Shown one piece after another: positions 1 through 7,820 of a stretch of 64,000 bases of DNA. This DNA comes from Brevundimonas bullata (GTDB lineage: Bacteria > Pseudomonadota > Alphaproteobacteria > Caulobacterales > Caulobacteraceae). The notes under the pieces were generated by a model. The model ran no database searches, was not told where the DNA came from, and saw only the letters and a list, made by a program, of their open reading frames with translations. The DNA is taken from assembly GCF_003350205.1 (NCBI RefSeq), contig NZ_QLLC01000014.1, positions 1-64,000 of the forward strand. The letters are read 5' to 3'. How positions within the stretch are numbered: the first letter of the stretch is position 1; every line of letters begins with the position of its first letter. A program made the translations under genes and the position numbers.

Positions 1-60
1 ATCCTCATCCGTCCAGCGACGTCGCCGCTCCGGACCTGTCAGGAGGGTGATCTGGCTCAT
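1..60 (-). mobile_element. tnpA: IS66-type transposase accessory protein TnpA, N-terminal 20 codons (cut by window edge)
   Basis: Read on the minus strand from an ATG at 58-60, the frame is open to the window edge. It starts MSQITLLTGPERRRRWTDED, the usual opening of the IS66 family small accessory protein (OrfA/TnpA), in which an arginine-rich stretch precedes the helix-turn-helix. The rest of the element lies outside the window to the left. I could not find a convincing IS66 terminal inverted repeat between the start codon and position 449, so the element's right boundary is unknown. The family call rests on 20 residues only; a related OrfA family is possible. Confidence 0.6.
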
Positions 61-449
61 CCGCTCTCACGCCTGCTCTTATGACCGGTCTTAAGACCGC
101 ACTTAAGAGTCCAGGATCGCCGATGGGCTCAGCCGAACAAGGCGGCCTTCACCGGAGGGGTACGGGCATCCCTCAAGCGCGTGGTCATAGTTGCCTAGTC
201 AATATTGCTATTTTCTCGCATGGCTGGAGTGCTTCACCACTTGCAGCAATCGACACCCCTCACGGTCAGCATGCTGATTACGTTGCAAAATCACCTAGCC
301 GGCTACGCCCCACCGTGATCGAAGCTGAGCCGCTCTTCTCATCCATGGATTTTGAGGAGAGGAACTGACCAGAGACAAGCCACGCGCCAAGCGGGCGCAT
401 TTTAACCTAGTTAAGTGCTCATCTAACCAAGGTTCGGCAGGGTGATGTT
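61..449. other. Intergenic stretch with two CTTAAG palindromes and a TTAACCTAGTTAA motif
   Basis: No convincing gene. It is less GC-rich than the rest of the window. A perfect 14-bp palindrome, CGGTCTTAAGACCG, lies at 86-99 just upstream of the IS66-type gene, and a second CTTAAG follows at 102-107. A near-palindrome TTAACCTAGTTAA lies at 402-414, upstream of the small gene at 450. A 95-codon frame at 81-368 has no recognisable protein features and I do not accept it. Confidence 0.4.
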
Positions 450-713
450 ATGGAAGAGGAAAGCAGCATCCTCAACGATCCGAGCTTCCGCCTAGGGACG
501 CTCGTCGGTCGGTTGCAGGCCATCAGGGATATGATGGCCCTCTTCGCCATCGGCGAAGCGGCTGACGACGACTTGGATGGCCAGATGAAAGACATCGTCC
601 GCCGCCAAGCCGCTATCGCCCTCTGGCTTGAACAGGCGGAGACCGAATGCGACGTGAAGTGGGAAGGATTGCTTTCAGAACTGCGTGAGCAGGAAGGCGA
701 GGACGGCGCCTGA
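450..713 (+). CDS. Small hypothetical acidic protein, 87 aa
   Basis: I do not recognise this protein. It is acidic, has no signal peptide or membrane segment, and is predicted to be mostly helical, with an amphipathic stretch in the middle (residues about 15-70). A GGGTG-type ribosome binding site lies about 7 bases before the ATG. A small orphan gene next to an insertion-sequence edge fits an accessory region. The composition (balanced Asp/Glu/Leu/Ala and no arginine-rich shadow pattern) favours a real gene. Confidence 0.5.
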   Translation: MEEESSILNDPSFRLGTLVGRLQAIRDMMALFAIGEAADDDLDGQMKDIVRRQAAIALWLEQAETECDVKWEGLLSELREQEGEDGA

Positions 714-1457
714 CGCCTGCCCCACCAGCGCCGTGTGGCAGTCCTCCTTGGATCTACAAAGAAGATACTCCTGGAGGGAGCCGCTAAAGGCTTCAGCCTA
801 CGACCGGGGCGCCGAGGATGGACACTACATCCCGCGCCAGGATCAGCAAGACGATCGCACCACCATGCTGGTCAGGTGTGGAACAGGAGGCGGTTTGAGG
901 CTGAGGAGCTTCTCCTCCGCTACAGTTGGCGACGCGCTTTTTCCTGACAAGCAACCAGACGCAATATGGACTTCACTGGGTTTCAGGGCGTTTCATCAAA
1001 TATCATCCAACCCTGATGATAAGCCGCTTTCTACTACTCGCCTCAGGATCGTTCAGTGAGTCAGGCAATTGGAGCCCAAGATCGGTAGCTAAAGGGCCCG
1101 GACACCAGCGCAACTGCGAGGGTGCGGCCAATGGGAGAAGGACCCCCTCGGGATCGGGTCCTGCGTCACGAGGAAACCTGCGCGATCAGAGGAGCCTTGG
1201 ATGACCCGTCGGTGCTGACCTGCGCCAGCAACGCTCGGCGGAACAGTCAGCGTGTCTACGTCAGTCGTTCGGTCGGGATCGCCATCAAGCTGCTGCTCCT
1301 CACCCTTCTTCGTTCAGAGAGGAACATCGCGGGGGCTACCCGCATTTCGGTCTAGCTCTGACCGCCCTGCACGGGGGTTCCTGACAGGAAGCTCTATGAT
1401 CCGGCCCCCCTTCAGAATGCCCCCCTCCGCACTGCGACATGAGGTTGGCGAGATGAC
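714..1457. other. Gene-poor stretch of about 740 bp
   Basis: Several overlapping frames of 70-124 codons exist on the plus strand (for example 685-1059), but none resembles a known protein or has a good ribosome binding site, and they conflict with one another. I see no RNA gene. A GGAAC at 1321-1325 followed by TT after 19 bases vaguely resembles a stress promoter for the exonuclease gene, but its -10 is poor. The stretch may hold decayed mobile-element sequence. Confidence 0.3.
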
Positions 1458-2252
1458 ATGAAGATCGCGACCTATAACGTGAACGGCGTGAACGGGCGGC
1501 TTCCCGTTCTACTGCAGTGGCTCGAAACTGCGCGACCCGACGTCGTCTGCCTCCAGGAGCTCAAGGCCCAGCAGACGAACTTTCCCGCAGCGGCAATCCG
1601 AGACGCAGGCTATGACGCGATCTGGCTGGGCCAGAAGAGCTGGAACGGCGTGGCCATTCTGGCTCGTGACGTCACAATCCACGAGACCCGCCGAGGTTTG
1701 CCGGGCGATCCCGACCTCTCGCAGAGCCGCTACATCGAGGCGGCGGTCAACGGGGTGCTTGTGGGCTGCCTCTACCTCCCGAATGGGAACCCCGCTCCGG
1801 GCCCCAAATTCGACTACAAGCTTCGCTGGTTCGAGGCCTTGACGGCCCACGCCGCGAGCCTGATGGCGAGCGGGGCTCCCGTGGTGCTTGCCGGCGACTA
1901 CAACGTCATGCCGACCGACTTGGACGTCTACAAACCTGAGCGCTGGAAGGGTGACGCCCTCTTCCGTCCGGAGGTTCGAAACGCCTACGCGAGTCTGCTG
2001 GATCAGGGATGGACTGACGCCCTGCGCGCCCTGCATCCAGACGAGAAAATCTACACATTCTGGGATTACTTCCGGAATGGCTTTTCGCGGGACGCCGGAC
2101 TGAGAATCGACCACCTCCTCCTCAGCCCGTCCCTCCGAAACCGGCTTCGCGAAGCTGAGGTTGACCGCCACGTCAGAGGCTGGGCGAAGACCAGCGATCA
2201 CGCCCCGGTCTGGATTCAGCTGGAGGACTTGCCGTCGCCCGCCTTCAGATGA
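1458..2252 (+). CDS. xth: Exodeoxyribonuclease III / AP endonuclease (Xth family)
   Basis: A 264-aa cytoplasmic Mg2+-dependent enzyme of base excision repair. It cleaves DNA 5' of abasic sites and has 3'-5' exonuclease and 3'-phosphatase activity. The endonuclease/exonuclease/phosphatase fold spans the whole protein. Visible catalytic motifs are N7 in TYNVNG, E34 in CLQELKA, Y107 in LYLPNGN, D147 and N149 in GDYN, D218 in RIDHLL and the C-terminal D247-H248 pair in SDHAPV. Length matches the family. The 3' end overlaps the end of a small convergent gene. Alphaproteobacteria often carry more than one Xth-like enzyme, so this may be a paralogue rather than the main one. Confidence 0.93.
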   Translation: MKIATYNVNGVNGRLPVLLQWLETARPDVVCLQELKAQQTNFPAAAIRDAGYDAIWLGQKSWNGVAILARDVTIHETRRGLPGDPDLSQSRYIEAAVNGVLVGCLYLPNGNPAPGPKFDYKLRWFEALTAHAASLMASGAPVVLAGDYNVMPTDLDVYKPERWKGDALFRPEVRNAYASLLDQGWTDALRALHPDEKIYTFWDYFRNGFSRDAGLRIDHLLLSPSLRNRLREAEVDRHVRGWAKTSDHAPVWIQLEDLPSPAFR

Positions 2253-2449
2253 AGGTCCTTTCTCAGATCCGCAAGGAACCTGCCGGTGACCGTCATATTC
2301 GGGCTCTGGGCGAGCCTGGCGTCGGCCTCAAGAAGAATGAGTTGAACCTCGTCCGAATCCAGCACCCCTTTCTCCACCAGCTTGTCGAGCAGGGTGAGCT
2401 GGAAGGCGATGCCAGCCAGCGCGCTAGCGCCTGATTCCTGAGCGTTCGT
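2216..2449 (-). CDS. Small protein (77 aa) with an apparent ACG start codon
   Basis: The minus strand is open from 2461 down to a TGA at 2216-2218, and its 3' end overlaps the end of xth by 37 bp. The frame contains no ATG, GTG or TTG at its 5' end. An ACG at 2447-2449 follows an AAAGGA ribosome binding site with 6-base spacing, which is ideal. From there the product would be 77 residues. The body looks like real protein: LTLLDKLVEKGVLDSDEV is a typical amphipathic helical segment. I do not recognise the family. Either ACG is used as a rare start, or an ATG to ACG mutation has silenced the gene. Confidence 0.5.
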   Translation of the reverse strand, partial: TNAQESGASALAGIAFQLTLLDKLVEKGVLDSDEVQLILLEADARLAQSPNMTVTGRFLADLRKDLHLKAGDGKSSS

Positions 2450-2575
2450 GGCGAGTCCTTTTCAAAAAGAGTGTGACTCGGAATGGCCTAAGGACCGGGC
2501 TGTTCTTCGTGCCGCCTGCCGAACATTCGACCGCCCGTGCACACGAAAGCCGTCCCCCTGCTCCCTGACCCCGCA

Positions 2576-2608
2576 TGAAAAAGGCCCTCCGTCTTGCGAC
2601 GGAGGGCC
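2576..2608 (-). terminator. Rho-independent terminator of the stress-protein operon
   Basis: An 11-bp perfect stem, GGCCCTCCGTC (2583-2593) with GACGGAGGGCC (2598-2608), and a 4-base loop. On the minus strand the hairpin is followed by a run of five T (the A run at 2578-2582 on the plus strand). It lies about 70 bp downstream of the stop of the minus-strand gene at 2678-3322. Confidence 0.85.
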
Positions 2609-2677
2609 GAGAGATCTTCATGAAGCGCATCACCACTCTATCAGATCATCCCGATAGCATTCTCGCGGTTACGGCGA

Positions 2678-3322
2678 TTAGCGATATCGAGCCCGTTCCT
2701 GTTCGATCTGGTCGGTCGTCCAGGGCTGAGCCGCCGGGTCGAAGGTGGACCAGCCGCCTTCACGGTAGGCCCCGACGCGCGCCTGAGAATCGAAGCCCCG
2801 ACGGTCGTTGAGGATGGTCTCGATACGCACCCGCTCGGATTCGTCCGCCTTCACGCTCACCAACGTGCCGCCACGACGAACGCCTTCGGCATAGACATGG
2901 GCTTCTTCGTCGGAGTGACCCGCCTCCTTCAACGCTCCTAGCAAGCCGCCGGCGGTTCCGCCGACAGCTGCGCCCGCCACCGCCGCCACCGCGGTCGAAG
3001 CAAGCCAACCGGCCGCCACAACGGGGCCAAGTCCGGGGATCGCCAACATGCCGAGGCCAGCGAGCACTCCGGCGCCCGCGCCCAGAACACCGCCGGTCGC
3101 AGCGCCCTTGCCGGCGCCTTCAGCGATATCGTTCTCACCGTCTCCGTTCAGATCTCCAAGCTTGCGGTCGTCTGCGTGACGATGACCCTCGTGCCAGTTG
3201 TCTGCGTTGTTCGAAATCAAGCTGATCTTGTGATGATCAAAGCCGGCGGCTTCCAAGGCGGAAACAGCCTCAAGCGCCTGGGTGTGCGTGTCGAATAGTC
3301 GAGTGACCGTAGCCATGTGCAT
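2678..3322 (-). CDS. General stress protein with glycine-rich membrane-like core (YflT/DUF1269-type N-terminus)
   Basis: A 214-aa protein of unknown biochemical role. Residues about 3-40 (VTRLFDTHTQALEAVSALEAAG) match the general stress protein 17M-like (YflT) domain. A central Gly/Ala-rich hydrophobic stretch (about 70-135) resembles glycine-zipper membrane segments. A C-terminal region repeats the ferredoxin-like stress domain pattern (GGTLVSVKADESERVRIETIL). It lies 21 bp downstream of the lipoprotein gene, so the two are probably one operon driven by the GGAAC promoter near 3734-3758. It ends in a strong terminator. Proteins of this kind are often induced by osmotic or desiccation stress. 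Confidence 0.75.
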   Translation of the reverse strand: MHMATVTRLFDTHTQALEAVSALEAAGFDHHKISLISNNADNWHEGHRHADDRKLGDLNGDGENDIAEGAGKGAATGGVLGAGAGVLAGLGMLAIPGLGPVVAAGWLASTAVAAVAGAAVGGTAGGLLGALKEAGHSDEEAHVYAEGVRRGGTLVSVKADESERVRIETILNDRRGFDSQARVGAYREGGWSTFDPAAQPWTTDQIEQERARYR

Positions 3323-3343
3323 TTCCTTGAAACTGAAGTGATT

Positions 3344-3700
3344 CTAGCGAGTCGAAGGGGCGGCGCTGACGACACCCTTGTAATCGACGGAGACCTGGCT
3401 CTCCGCCCCGTCCTTGGTGGCGACCGCCGTCCAGATTCCCGACGAGTCCTGGCTCAGGGGCCCGACACCCGTGTAACCCTGCTTCTCGATGGCCGAGCGC
3501 GCCTGGGCTTCGGTAAAGGAGTTGGCGCCCGGAGTGAGGCTCGCGTCGGCGGGGTTCGAGGACATGTCGACCGCCGGATTGCGCGGCGCATCGGATTCAG
3601 AAACCACCGGGCCTTCGACCCTACCCTCGTCCGCCGAATTGTCGCTGCAGGCTGTCAGCAGAAGCGCTGCCGCCGCTAGGGCGTAGATGGCTCTCGTCAT
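3344..3700 (-). CDS. Small secreted lipoprotein, 118 aa
   Basis: Begins with a classic lipoprotein signal peptide: MTR, a hydrophobic stretch and lipobox LLTAC (Cys18). The mature part is short, Ser/Asp-rich at first, then a compact C-terminal domain of about 65 residues (FTEAQARSAIEKQGYTGVG onward) ending with VSVDYKGVV. This looks like a small PepSY-like or SmpA/BamE-like fold, which I cannot assign with confidence. The ATG at 3698-3700 is chosen because AAGGAAATCAC precedes it; longer frames to 3994 lack such a site. First gene of a two-gene operon with the stress protein. Confidence 0.75.
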   Translation of the reverse strand: MTRAIYALAAAALLLTACSDNSADEGRVEGPVVSESDAPRNPAVDMSSNPADASLTPGANSFTEAQARSAIEKQGYTGVGPLSQDSSGIWTAVATKDGAESQVSVDYKGVVSAAPSTR

Positions 3701-3733
3701 GTGATTTCCTTTCAGGGAGACTGTCCGGAAAAG

Positions 3734-3758
3734 AAGCTGCTCTCCGGCTCGGGGTTCC
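3734..3758 (-). promoter_or_regulatory. Putative EcfG (SigT)-type stress promoter for the lipoprotein-stress protein operon
   Basis: On the minus strand GGAAC (3754-3758) is followed after 18 bases by TT (3734-3735), the spacing known for EcfG/RpoE2 promoters (GGAAC-N18-19-TT). The -10 is GCTT rather than the preferred CGTT, so this is the weakest of the four such sites. It lies 34 bp upstream of the lipoprotein ATG. Confidence 0.4.
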
Positions 3759-4061
3759 GCTGACGGGCTCACAATTCCGCCGAACCCCCGTGCCTCGGGC
3801 CTCATTGCAAAACGGCAGGGTCCGCTCCTGTTCGATCCGGTCCCGACAACCCGATTCATATCCTCAAACAGGGGGAGCCGGCTAAGGTCTCTTGGGTCCG
3901 GTTCCGGACAGAGGGTGTCGACCTTCCCAGGGTCAGAGACCCAGATGAGGGCAGCCAGAGGAAGCGCTCCGGTGGTTAGACACTGCGACTTCATGCGGGC
4001 TGCCGATCAGCCCCGCGGCTGCCGCTTCAGGTTCGGCGCGCTGATCAACAACAAAGACTGT

Positions 4062-4781
4062 CTAGACCGGCTCGCGGCTGAGCCGGAGATAGGTGGGATC
4101 GAACTCCGCCAGATGAACCAAGCGGTCCCAGTCCAGGAACCGAACCGATCGACTGCTCCAGTCGATCAACCCCTCCTCGCGCAGCTGGGCCACACATCGA
4201 TTAACGTGAACGGTCGAAAGGCCGAGCACATCCGCGAGGATCGCCTGGCTCAGCGGAAGAGTCATCTTGCCCCCGCCCGCCCTGTGAACCACCTCCAGGC
4301 GGAGATACAACTCGCATAAAAGATGGGCCAGACGACCGGTCGCAGCCCGACGACCGAGACCCGCCAGCCATTGGCGATGCACGGCGGCGTCGATCAGGGT
4401 ATCCATCCACAGTAGACGAGTCAGGTGCGGCTGGGTCTCGGTCACCTCACGGAGCGCTTCATGCGGGCAGTAGGCGACGGTGCAGTCCGTCAGCGCCGCT
4501 ACGCCATGGTCCATGGGGCTCATCAGCAGACTGTGGAGGTCGACGAAATCGCCGGGAACATTCAGCTCCGTGATCTGGCGCGCGCCGTCCATGAGCACGA
4601 CGTACCGGGCTGCGAAACCGTCCAGCAAAAGCGTGCTGTGTTGGGGTGAGGCGTGCTGGCGTACGATGTCGTCTCCGCCCTTGACCATCGTCGGCGGCGC
4701 GAGGATGCCGCCAAGCACTGCTTTCTCTTCGGCGGACAGCTGGTTTCGTCTCGAGAGCTTTTCTACCAGAGGCCCCGTCAA
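4062..4781 (-). CDS. Crp/Fnr family transcriptional regulator
   Basis: A 239-aa one-component regulator with an N-terminal cyclic-nucleotide-binding-like beta-barrel (about residues 25-125) and a C-terminal winged helix-turn-helix (about 170-225; LSQAILADVLGLSTVHVNRCVAQLREEGLI). The recognition helix STVHVNRC is typical of the alphaproteobacterial branch that lacks the FNR iron-sulfur cysteines and the cAMP-binding residues of Crp; its signal is unknown. I choose the TTG at 4779-4781 because GAGGAG stands 6 bases before it and because the putative stress promoter lies only 34 bp further upstream. The longer frame to 4916 would start upstream of that promoter. Confidence 0.85.
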   Translation of the reverse strand: MTGPLVEKLSRRNQLSAEEKAVLGGILAPPTMVKGGDDIVRQHASPQHSTLLLDGFAARYVVLMDGARQITELNVPGDFVDLHSLLMSPMDHGVAALTDCTVAYCPHEALREVTETQPHLTRLLWMDTLIDAAVHRQWLAGLGRRAATGRLAHLLCELYLRLEVVHRAGGGKMTLPLSQAILADVLGLSTVHVNRCVAQLREEGLIDWSSRSVRFLDWDRLVHLAEFDPTYLRLSREPV

Positions 4782-4814
4782 GATCCGCTCCTCGTTATTG
4801 TAACGCTCCGAGAG

Positions 4815-4839
4815 AACCGTCCGCCGCGGGGCTGGTTCC
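4815..4839 (-). promoter_or_regulatory. Putative EcfG (SigT)-type stress promoter for the Crp/Fnr regulator
   Basis: On the minus strand GGAAC (4835-4839), N18, TT (4815-4816), with GGTT at the -10. Transcription would start near 4808, giving a leader of about 27 bases before the TTG start with its GAGGAG ribosome binding site. Promoter and start choice support each other. Confidence 0.5.
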
Positions 4840-5219
4840 GCCGCTCGTGATCGAGTCAGCCTGGTAAGGCCCGCCTTCCTCTCTTGCCACGGCGGCTCCG
4901 AAGCCAAGCGCGTCATCCTCGAAGATGCGCGCCTTCAGGACGGTTCGACTGGACCCCAGACGCCGCTTCACCAGAGCGCCCCCCAGACGGCATGTCCTCG
5001 GCGGCCACGGTTTCGGCACGCATCACGCCGGCCCCCGGCCGCTGTAGCGACCGTTGTGGCCAGCCATGACGGTTCCCTTCCCTCGCCCGCCACGTTCCCA
5101 AGGGACGCCTGCCCGACACCACTCCGTCGTGGCCGCCATCAACTGAACGCGAGTCTCCTAACCCATGTGAATGGCGGCCTTCGGGCAAACCGCCACACTA
5201 CGGGGCTCAGGAGTACGAC
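4840..5219. other. Divergent intergenic region between two Crp/Fnr-type regulators
   Basis: About 380 bp without a credible gene. Only arginine/proline-rich shadow frames are present. It should hold the control region of the plus-strand regulator at 5220; a GGAG-like ribosome binding site is found close to that ATG (ctcaggagtacgac). I could not identify a clear -35/-10 pair or a Crp-type palindrome. Confidence 0.3.
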
Positions 5220-6080
5220 ATGAAGACCATGATCCAGCTTATGAATCTCCGCGACCTGCCTTCCCGATCGCACCTTGAAATCCAAGACCACCCGGTCTTC
5301 CAGGCCCTGCCGCCCCTCGCCCAGGATCGGGCCATGGAACGAGGGCAGCTCAAGGTGCTCGCTGCGGGAGAGGACGTTCCCGATGATGACGGGCTCTATT
5401 TTATCCTGACCGGCGTCTTGGGCCTGTTTCCTGGCCGCCAGCGCATCTGCGTCTCCATCGTCGTGTCCGGATCTGTTCATGGTTGGGATCAGGCGCTGGA
5501 CGCTTGTGGGCCGCTGGCGACGGCCCGGGCTATTGTCGAAACTCTGGTCTGTCGCGTACCGGCCGAGAGCGTGGTGGGGTGCCTCGGCCGCGACTGGCTG
5601 ACACGTCTCGTGGCGCGTCAGGCGCCGACGCGCCTGCACTTCCTGGCCGCTGAGGCGGTGTGCAACGCCTCACACCTAGTGACGGATCGACTGGCCAAGT
5701 GGCTGGTACGGCTTCACTGCGGCGCCCACGGCGCCGCGCTTCGTCTCACACAGGCCGATTTCGCCGCGATGCTGGGCGTCCAGCGAACAAGCGTAAATGC
5801 GGCGGCGGGCCGACTGCAGGAGCAGGGCTTGGTGCGCTTTGGACGAGGAAAGGTCCAGGTCGTTGATCTGGAGGGGCTGCGCCAAGCCTCGTGCGGTTGC
5901 GGAGAGGCGCCGAGGCGCGCCGAAAACCTGAGACTCGTCCAGTCGACGCCGCTCGCTGAACCCTCATCCTGGGATGCCGCCCAAACCCCTTCATCTCAGT
6001 TGCAAGCAGGGCGGGCGCCGCCCTTTCCTGATCCCGCTGACCTCGCCGCTGGGACGCCGGCATCAACCGCTTCTTGCTGA
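5220..6080 (+). CDS. Crp/Fnr-like regulator with a cysteine-bearing C-terminal tail
   Basis: A 286-aa protein. The N-terminal half (about 20-130) is a divergent cyclic-nucleotide-binding-like barrel. The helix-turn-helix at about 175-215 (LTQADFAAMLGVQRTSVNAAAGRLQEQGLV) is clear. The typical family length is about 230-250 aa; here a further 55-60 residues follow the DNA-binding domain. They begin with a CGCGEAP motif and then become Pro/Ser/Ala-rich and probably disordered. The Cys-Gly-Cys could bind a metal or be redox-active, but that is inference. It is divergent from another Crp/Fnr regulator, so the pair may cross-regulate. Confidence 0.8.
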   Translation: MKTMIQLMNLRDLPSRSHLEIQDHPVFQALPPLAQDRAMERGQLKVLAAGEDVPDDDGLYFILTGVLGLFPGRQRICVSIVVSGSVHGWDQALDACGPLATARAIVETLVCRVPAESVVGCLGRDWLTRLVARQAPTRLHFLAAEAVCNASHLVTDRLAKWLVRLHCGAHGAALRLTQADFAAMLGVQRTSVNAAAGRLQEQGLVRFGRGKVQVVDLEGLRQASCGCGEAPRRAENLRLVQSTPLAEPSSWDAAQTPSSQLQAGRAPPFPDPADLAAGTPASTASC

Positions 6081-6392
6081 GCCGGGCTCCGGCCTAGCAT
6101 AGCAAGGCCCCACTGGGGCTTCACTGCGGGCATGAAGGTTTCGCCCGACCCGGCGACAACGGGCGACATCGGCGGCGTCCATCTTGCGCAGGCCATGTTC
6201 CCTGAGCCAGATTCCGATCTTTCCTTTGAGCGATCCGAGGACAACTCACCTCCCGGCCTGGCTTTCCCGGCTCACGCCGGTCGCCGCTAAGGGCCTGTGG
6301 CGCCGATCCGACTGCGGCCTTGATGTTGGGCCGCGCTGCAGGGGCGGGAACCATGCAGACCGCGAGGCGCTGGCTTCAGTCATGGATAGCGG
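6081..6392. other. Intergenic, nothing recognised
   Basis: About 310 bp with no convincing gene on either strand and no clear hairpin. A GGAACC at about 6348 has no suitably spaced -10. It probably holds the promoter of the DUF4126 gene. Confidence 0.3.
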
Positions 6393-6890
6393 ATGGAGAA
6401 ATCAGTGAACTGGAGCCCCCTGCTGATCGGACTCGTCGCCGGACAGCGCTCAATGACGCCGCTTGCGGCTGTGGCCATGGCAGCCCGCTCAGGCGGCCTG
6501 GTGCGGGACAACGGCGCCCCGGGAGTCATGAGACGCCCTTCTGTCGTGATAGGGGCAAGCATCCTAGCCGTCGGCGAGCTGCTGGGCGACAAGATGCGCT
6601 CGGCGCCTGACCGCACAGTTCCCCCCGGCCTGGCCGCGAGACTTGTGTCGGGCGCGCTCGCCGGCGCGGCCCTGGCGCCTCATGCCCGGCGGCTCCAGGC
6701 GGGAGCCCTGGGCGCTGTCGGCGCCGTCGTCGGCGGATATGTCGGGCTAGCGGTTCGTAAACGCGCCTTACGCCGTTTCGGGCAGACGAGGAGCGGTCTG
6801 GTCGAGGACGCTCTGACGCTTGGGGCCACGACCCTGATCATGCGCGCCGACCGGCGTCAGTCTTCGCGCCGACCCGCGGTCGCAATTTAA
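6393..6890 (+). CDS. DUF4126-type small membrane protein
   Basis: 165 aa with the family-typical opening (LLIGLVAGQRSMTPLAAVAMA) and three or four hydrophobic, Gly/Ala-rich helices (about 8-30, 45-62, 80-98 and 105-125), then a basic C-terminal tail. It probably sits in the inner membrane; its function is unknown. Members often occur next to stress or oxidoreductase genes. An in-frame GTG 15 bp downstream of the chosen ATG is an alternative start. Confidence 0.7.
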   Translation: MEKSVNWSPLLIGLVAGQRSMTPLAAVAMAARSGGLVRDNGAPGVMRRPSVVIGASILAVGELLGDKMRSAPDRTVPPGLAARLVSGALAGAALAPHARRLQAGALGAVGAVVGGYVGLAVRKRALRRFGQTRSGLVEDALTLGATTLIMRADRRQSSRRPAVAI

Positions 6891-6949
6891 AAAGGGCGGC
6901 CCTCCGCGAGAAAGCCCGCCCAATATTCCAACAAACAGGAGAAGCCGAC

Positions 6950-7135
6950 ATGAGCGACCCCAAGCAGAGCGAAGGCCGAAAAGCCAACGCCGCAACTCCC
7001 GGCGGCCGTCCCGACGGTTCGACGTCCGAGGCCGCGGTGAAGCGCACCGGGCTCAAGTCCCGGCGCGCGGCCGGTCCCGACGGCCCGGACGCCACAGTGA
7101 TCGGCGATACCTTCAAGGCCAAGCCCAAACCCTAG
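6950..7135 (+). CDS. Small hydrophilic hypothetical protein, 61 aa
   Basis: I do not recognise it. It is very hydrophilic and Lys/Pro/Gly/Asp-rich (MSDPKQSEGRKANAATP), likely disordered. An excellent ribosome binding site (ACAGGAG) stands before the ATG, which is the main reason to accept it. Small disordered proteins like this are common in stress-linked regions of the group. Confidence 0.55.
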   Translation: MSDPKQSEGRKANAATPGGRPDGSTSEAAVKRTGLKSRRAAGPDGPDATVIGDTFKAKPKP

Positions 7136-7340
7136 CGCGATGCCTGCCCGACGGGCGGATGCCCGTCTCAATCCCGTACGACCCCGCGTTTCGCCAAGGT
7201 GCGGATATGAGCATCGAGCAGGCGAGCGGCGACCTCCCGTGCAAAAGCGCGTTGCGCCTCGGCTGCATCGAGGATCAGGCGATCACCTTACGCTCGGCGG
7301 TAGGAAAGACGAAACAGGACCTTCTGGCCACGCCGTGAGC

Positions 7341-7705
7341 CCCCTCCTCTTGTTCGCCGTCGCCGTCATAGAGGGGGATGCCCCGGATCGAGCCCTCGAC
7401 CAGTTCGACGCCCTCGAGCGTCATGCCCTGGGCCGCCCGCAGTAGGGCGCTGTTGTAGGAGCCCGAGGGCAGCAGGCCGCGCCTCGAGGGGAAGACCGCG
7501 TGGACAATCCATCTCGTCGGTCGCCAGTCGAGCAACAGGTCGATCAATCGACCGGCCTCCAGATCCCCCGCCACCGCCACGGTCGGCAACAGGACAACGC
7601 AAGCCCCTGAAGCGCCCCCTCGTGCAGCATATGCAAGTCATCGGTCACCAGACGCGGCGCATGGCGCACAGCCCTCAGGCTGCCCGACAGTCCAACCAGA
7701 CGCAT
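7341..7705 (-). pseudogene. Scrambled pseudogene: FMN reductase interrupted by a LysR effector-domain segment
   Basis: Reading the minus strand from an ATG at 7703-7705: MRLVGLSGSLR is the start of an NADPH-dependent FMN reductase. From 7672 to about 7464 the protein instead becomes a LysR effector-domain C-terminus (RLVTDDLHMLHEGALQG, then LLPTVAVAGDLEAGR, then HAVFPSRRGLLPS). From 7463 to about 7341 it returns to FMN reductase (GSYNSALLRAAQGM, then GIPLYDGD). The two reductase pieces join perfectly if the LysR piece is removed. A one-base deletion near 7588-7598 also breaks the frame inside the LysR part. The reductase then stops matching after about 50 residues, well short of the usual 180. 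Not expected to make a working protein. Confidence 0.75.
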
Positions 7706-7820
7706 CAATCGTTCGTTCTTTGCCTGGCTGCTGCTGGACTTGGTGGTCGAGGGTTGCGCGGCTCAGCACCTGCATGGGGAGATTTCCGTCCCCCGCTGCA
7801 TCCCGCCCCCCAGAGGCGGT

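Noticed and set aside
402-414. TTAA-N5-TTAA as a CtrA box
   Set aside because: CtrA boxes need TTAA-N7-TTAA; here only 5 bases separate the halves.
1321-1346. GGAAC-N19-TT upstream of xth as a stress promoter
   Set aside because: The -10 reads CATTT instead of CGTT and it lies more than 110 bp from the start codon.
6896-6930. GGGCGG...CCGCCC hairpin after the DUF4126 gene as a terminator
   Set aside because: Only a 6-bp stem with a loop of about 16 bases and no T run after it.
7170-7290. 38-residue minus-strand frame (EAQRAFAREVAARLL) downstream of the scrambled pseudogene
   Set aside because: No start codon and no family recognised; it could be another gene fragment but cannot be supported.
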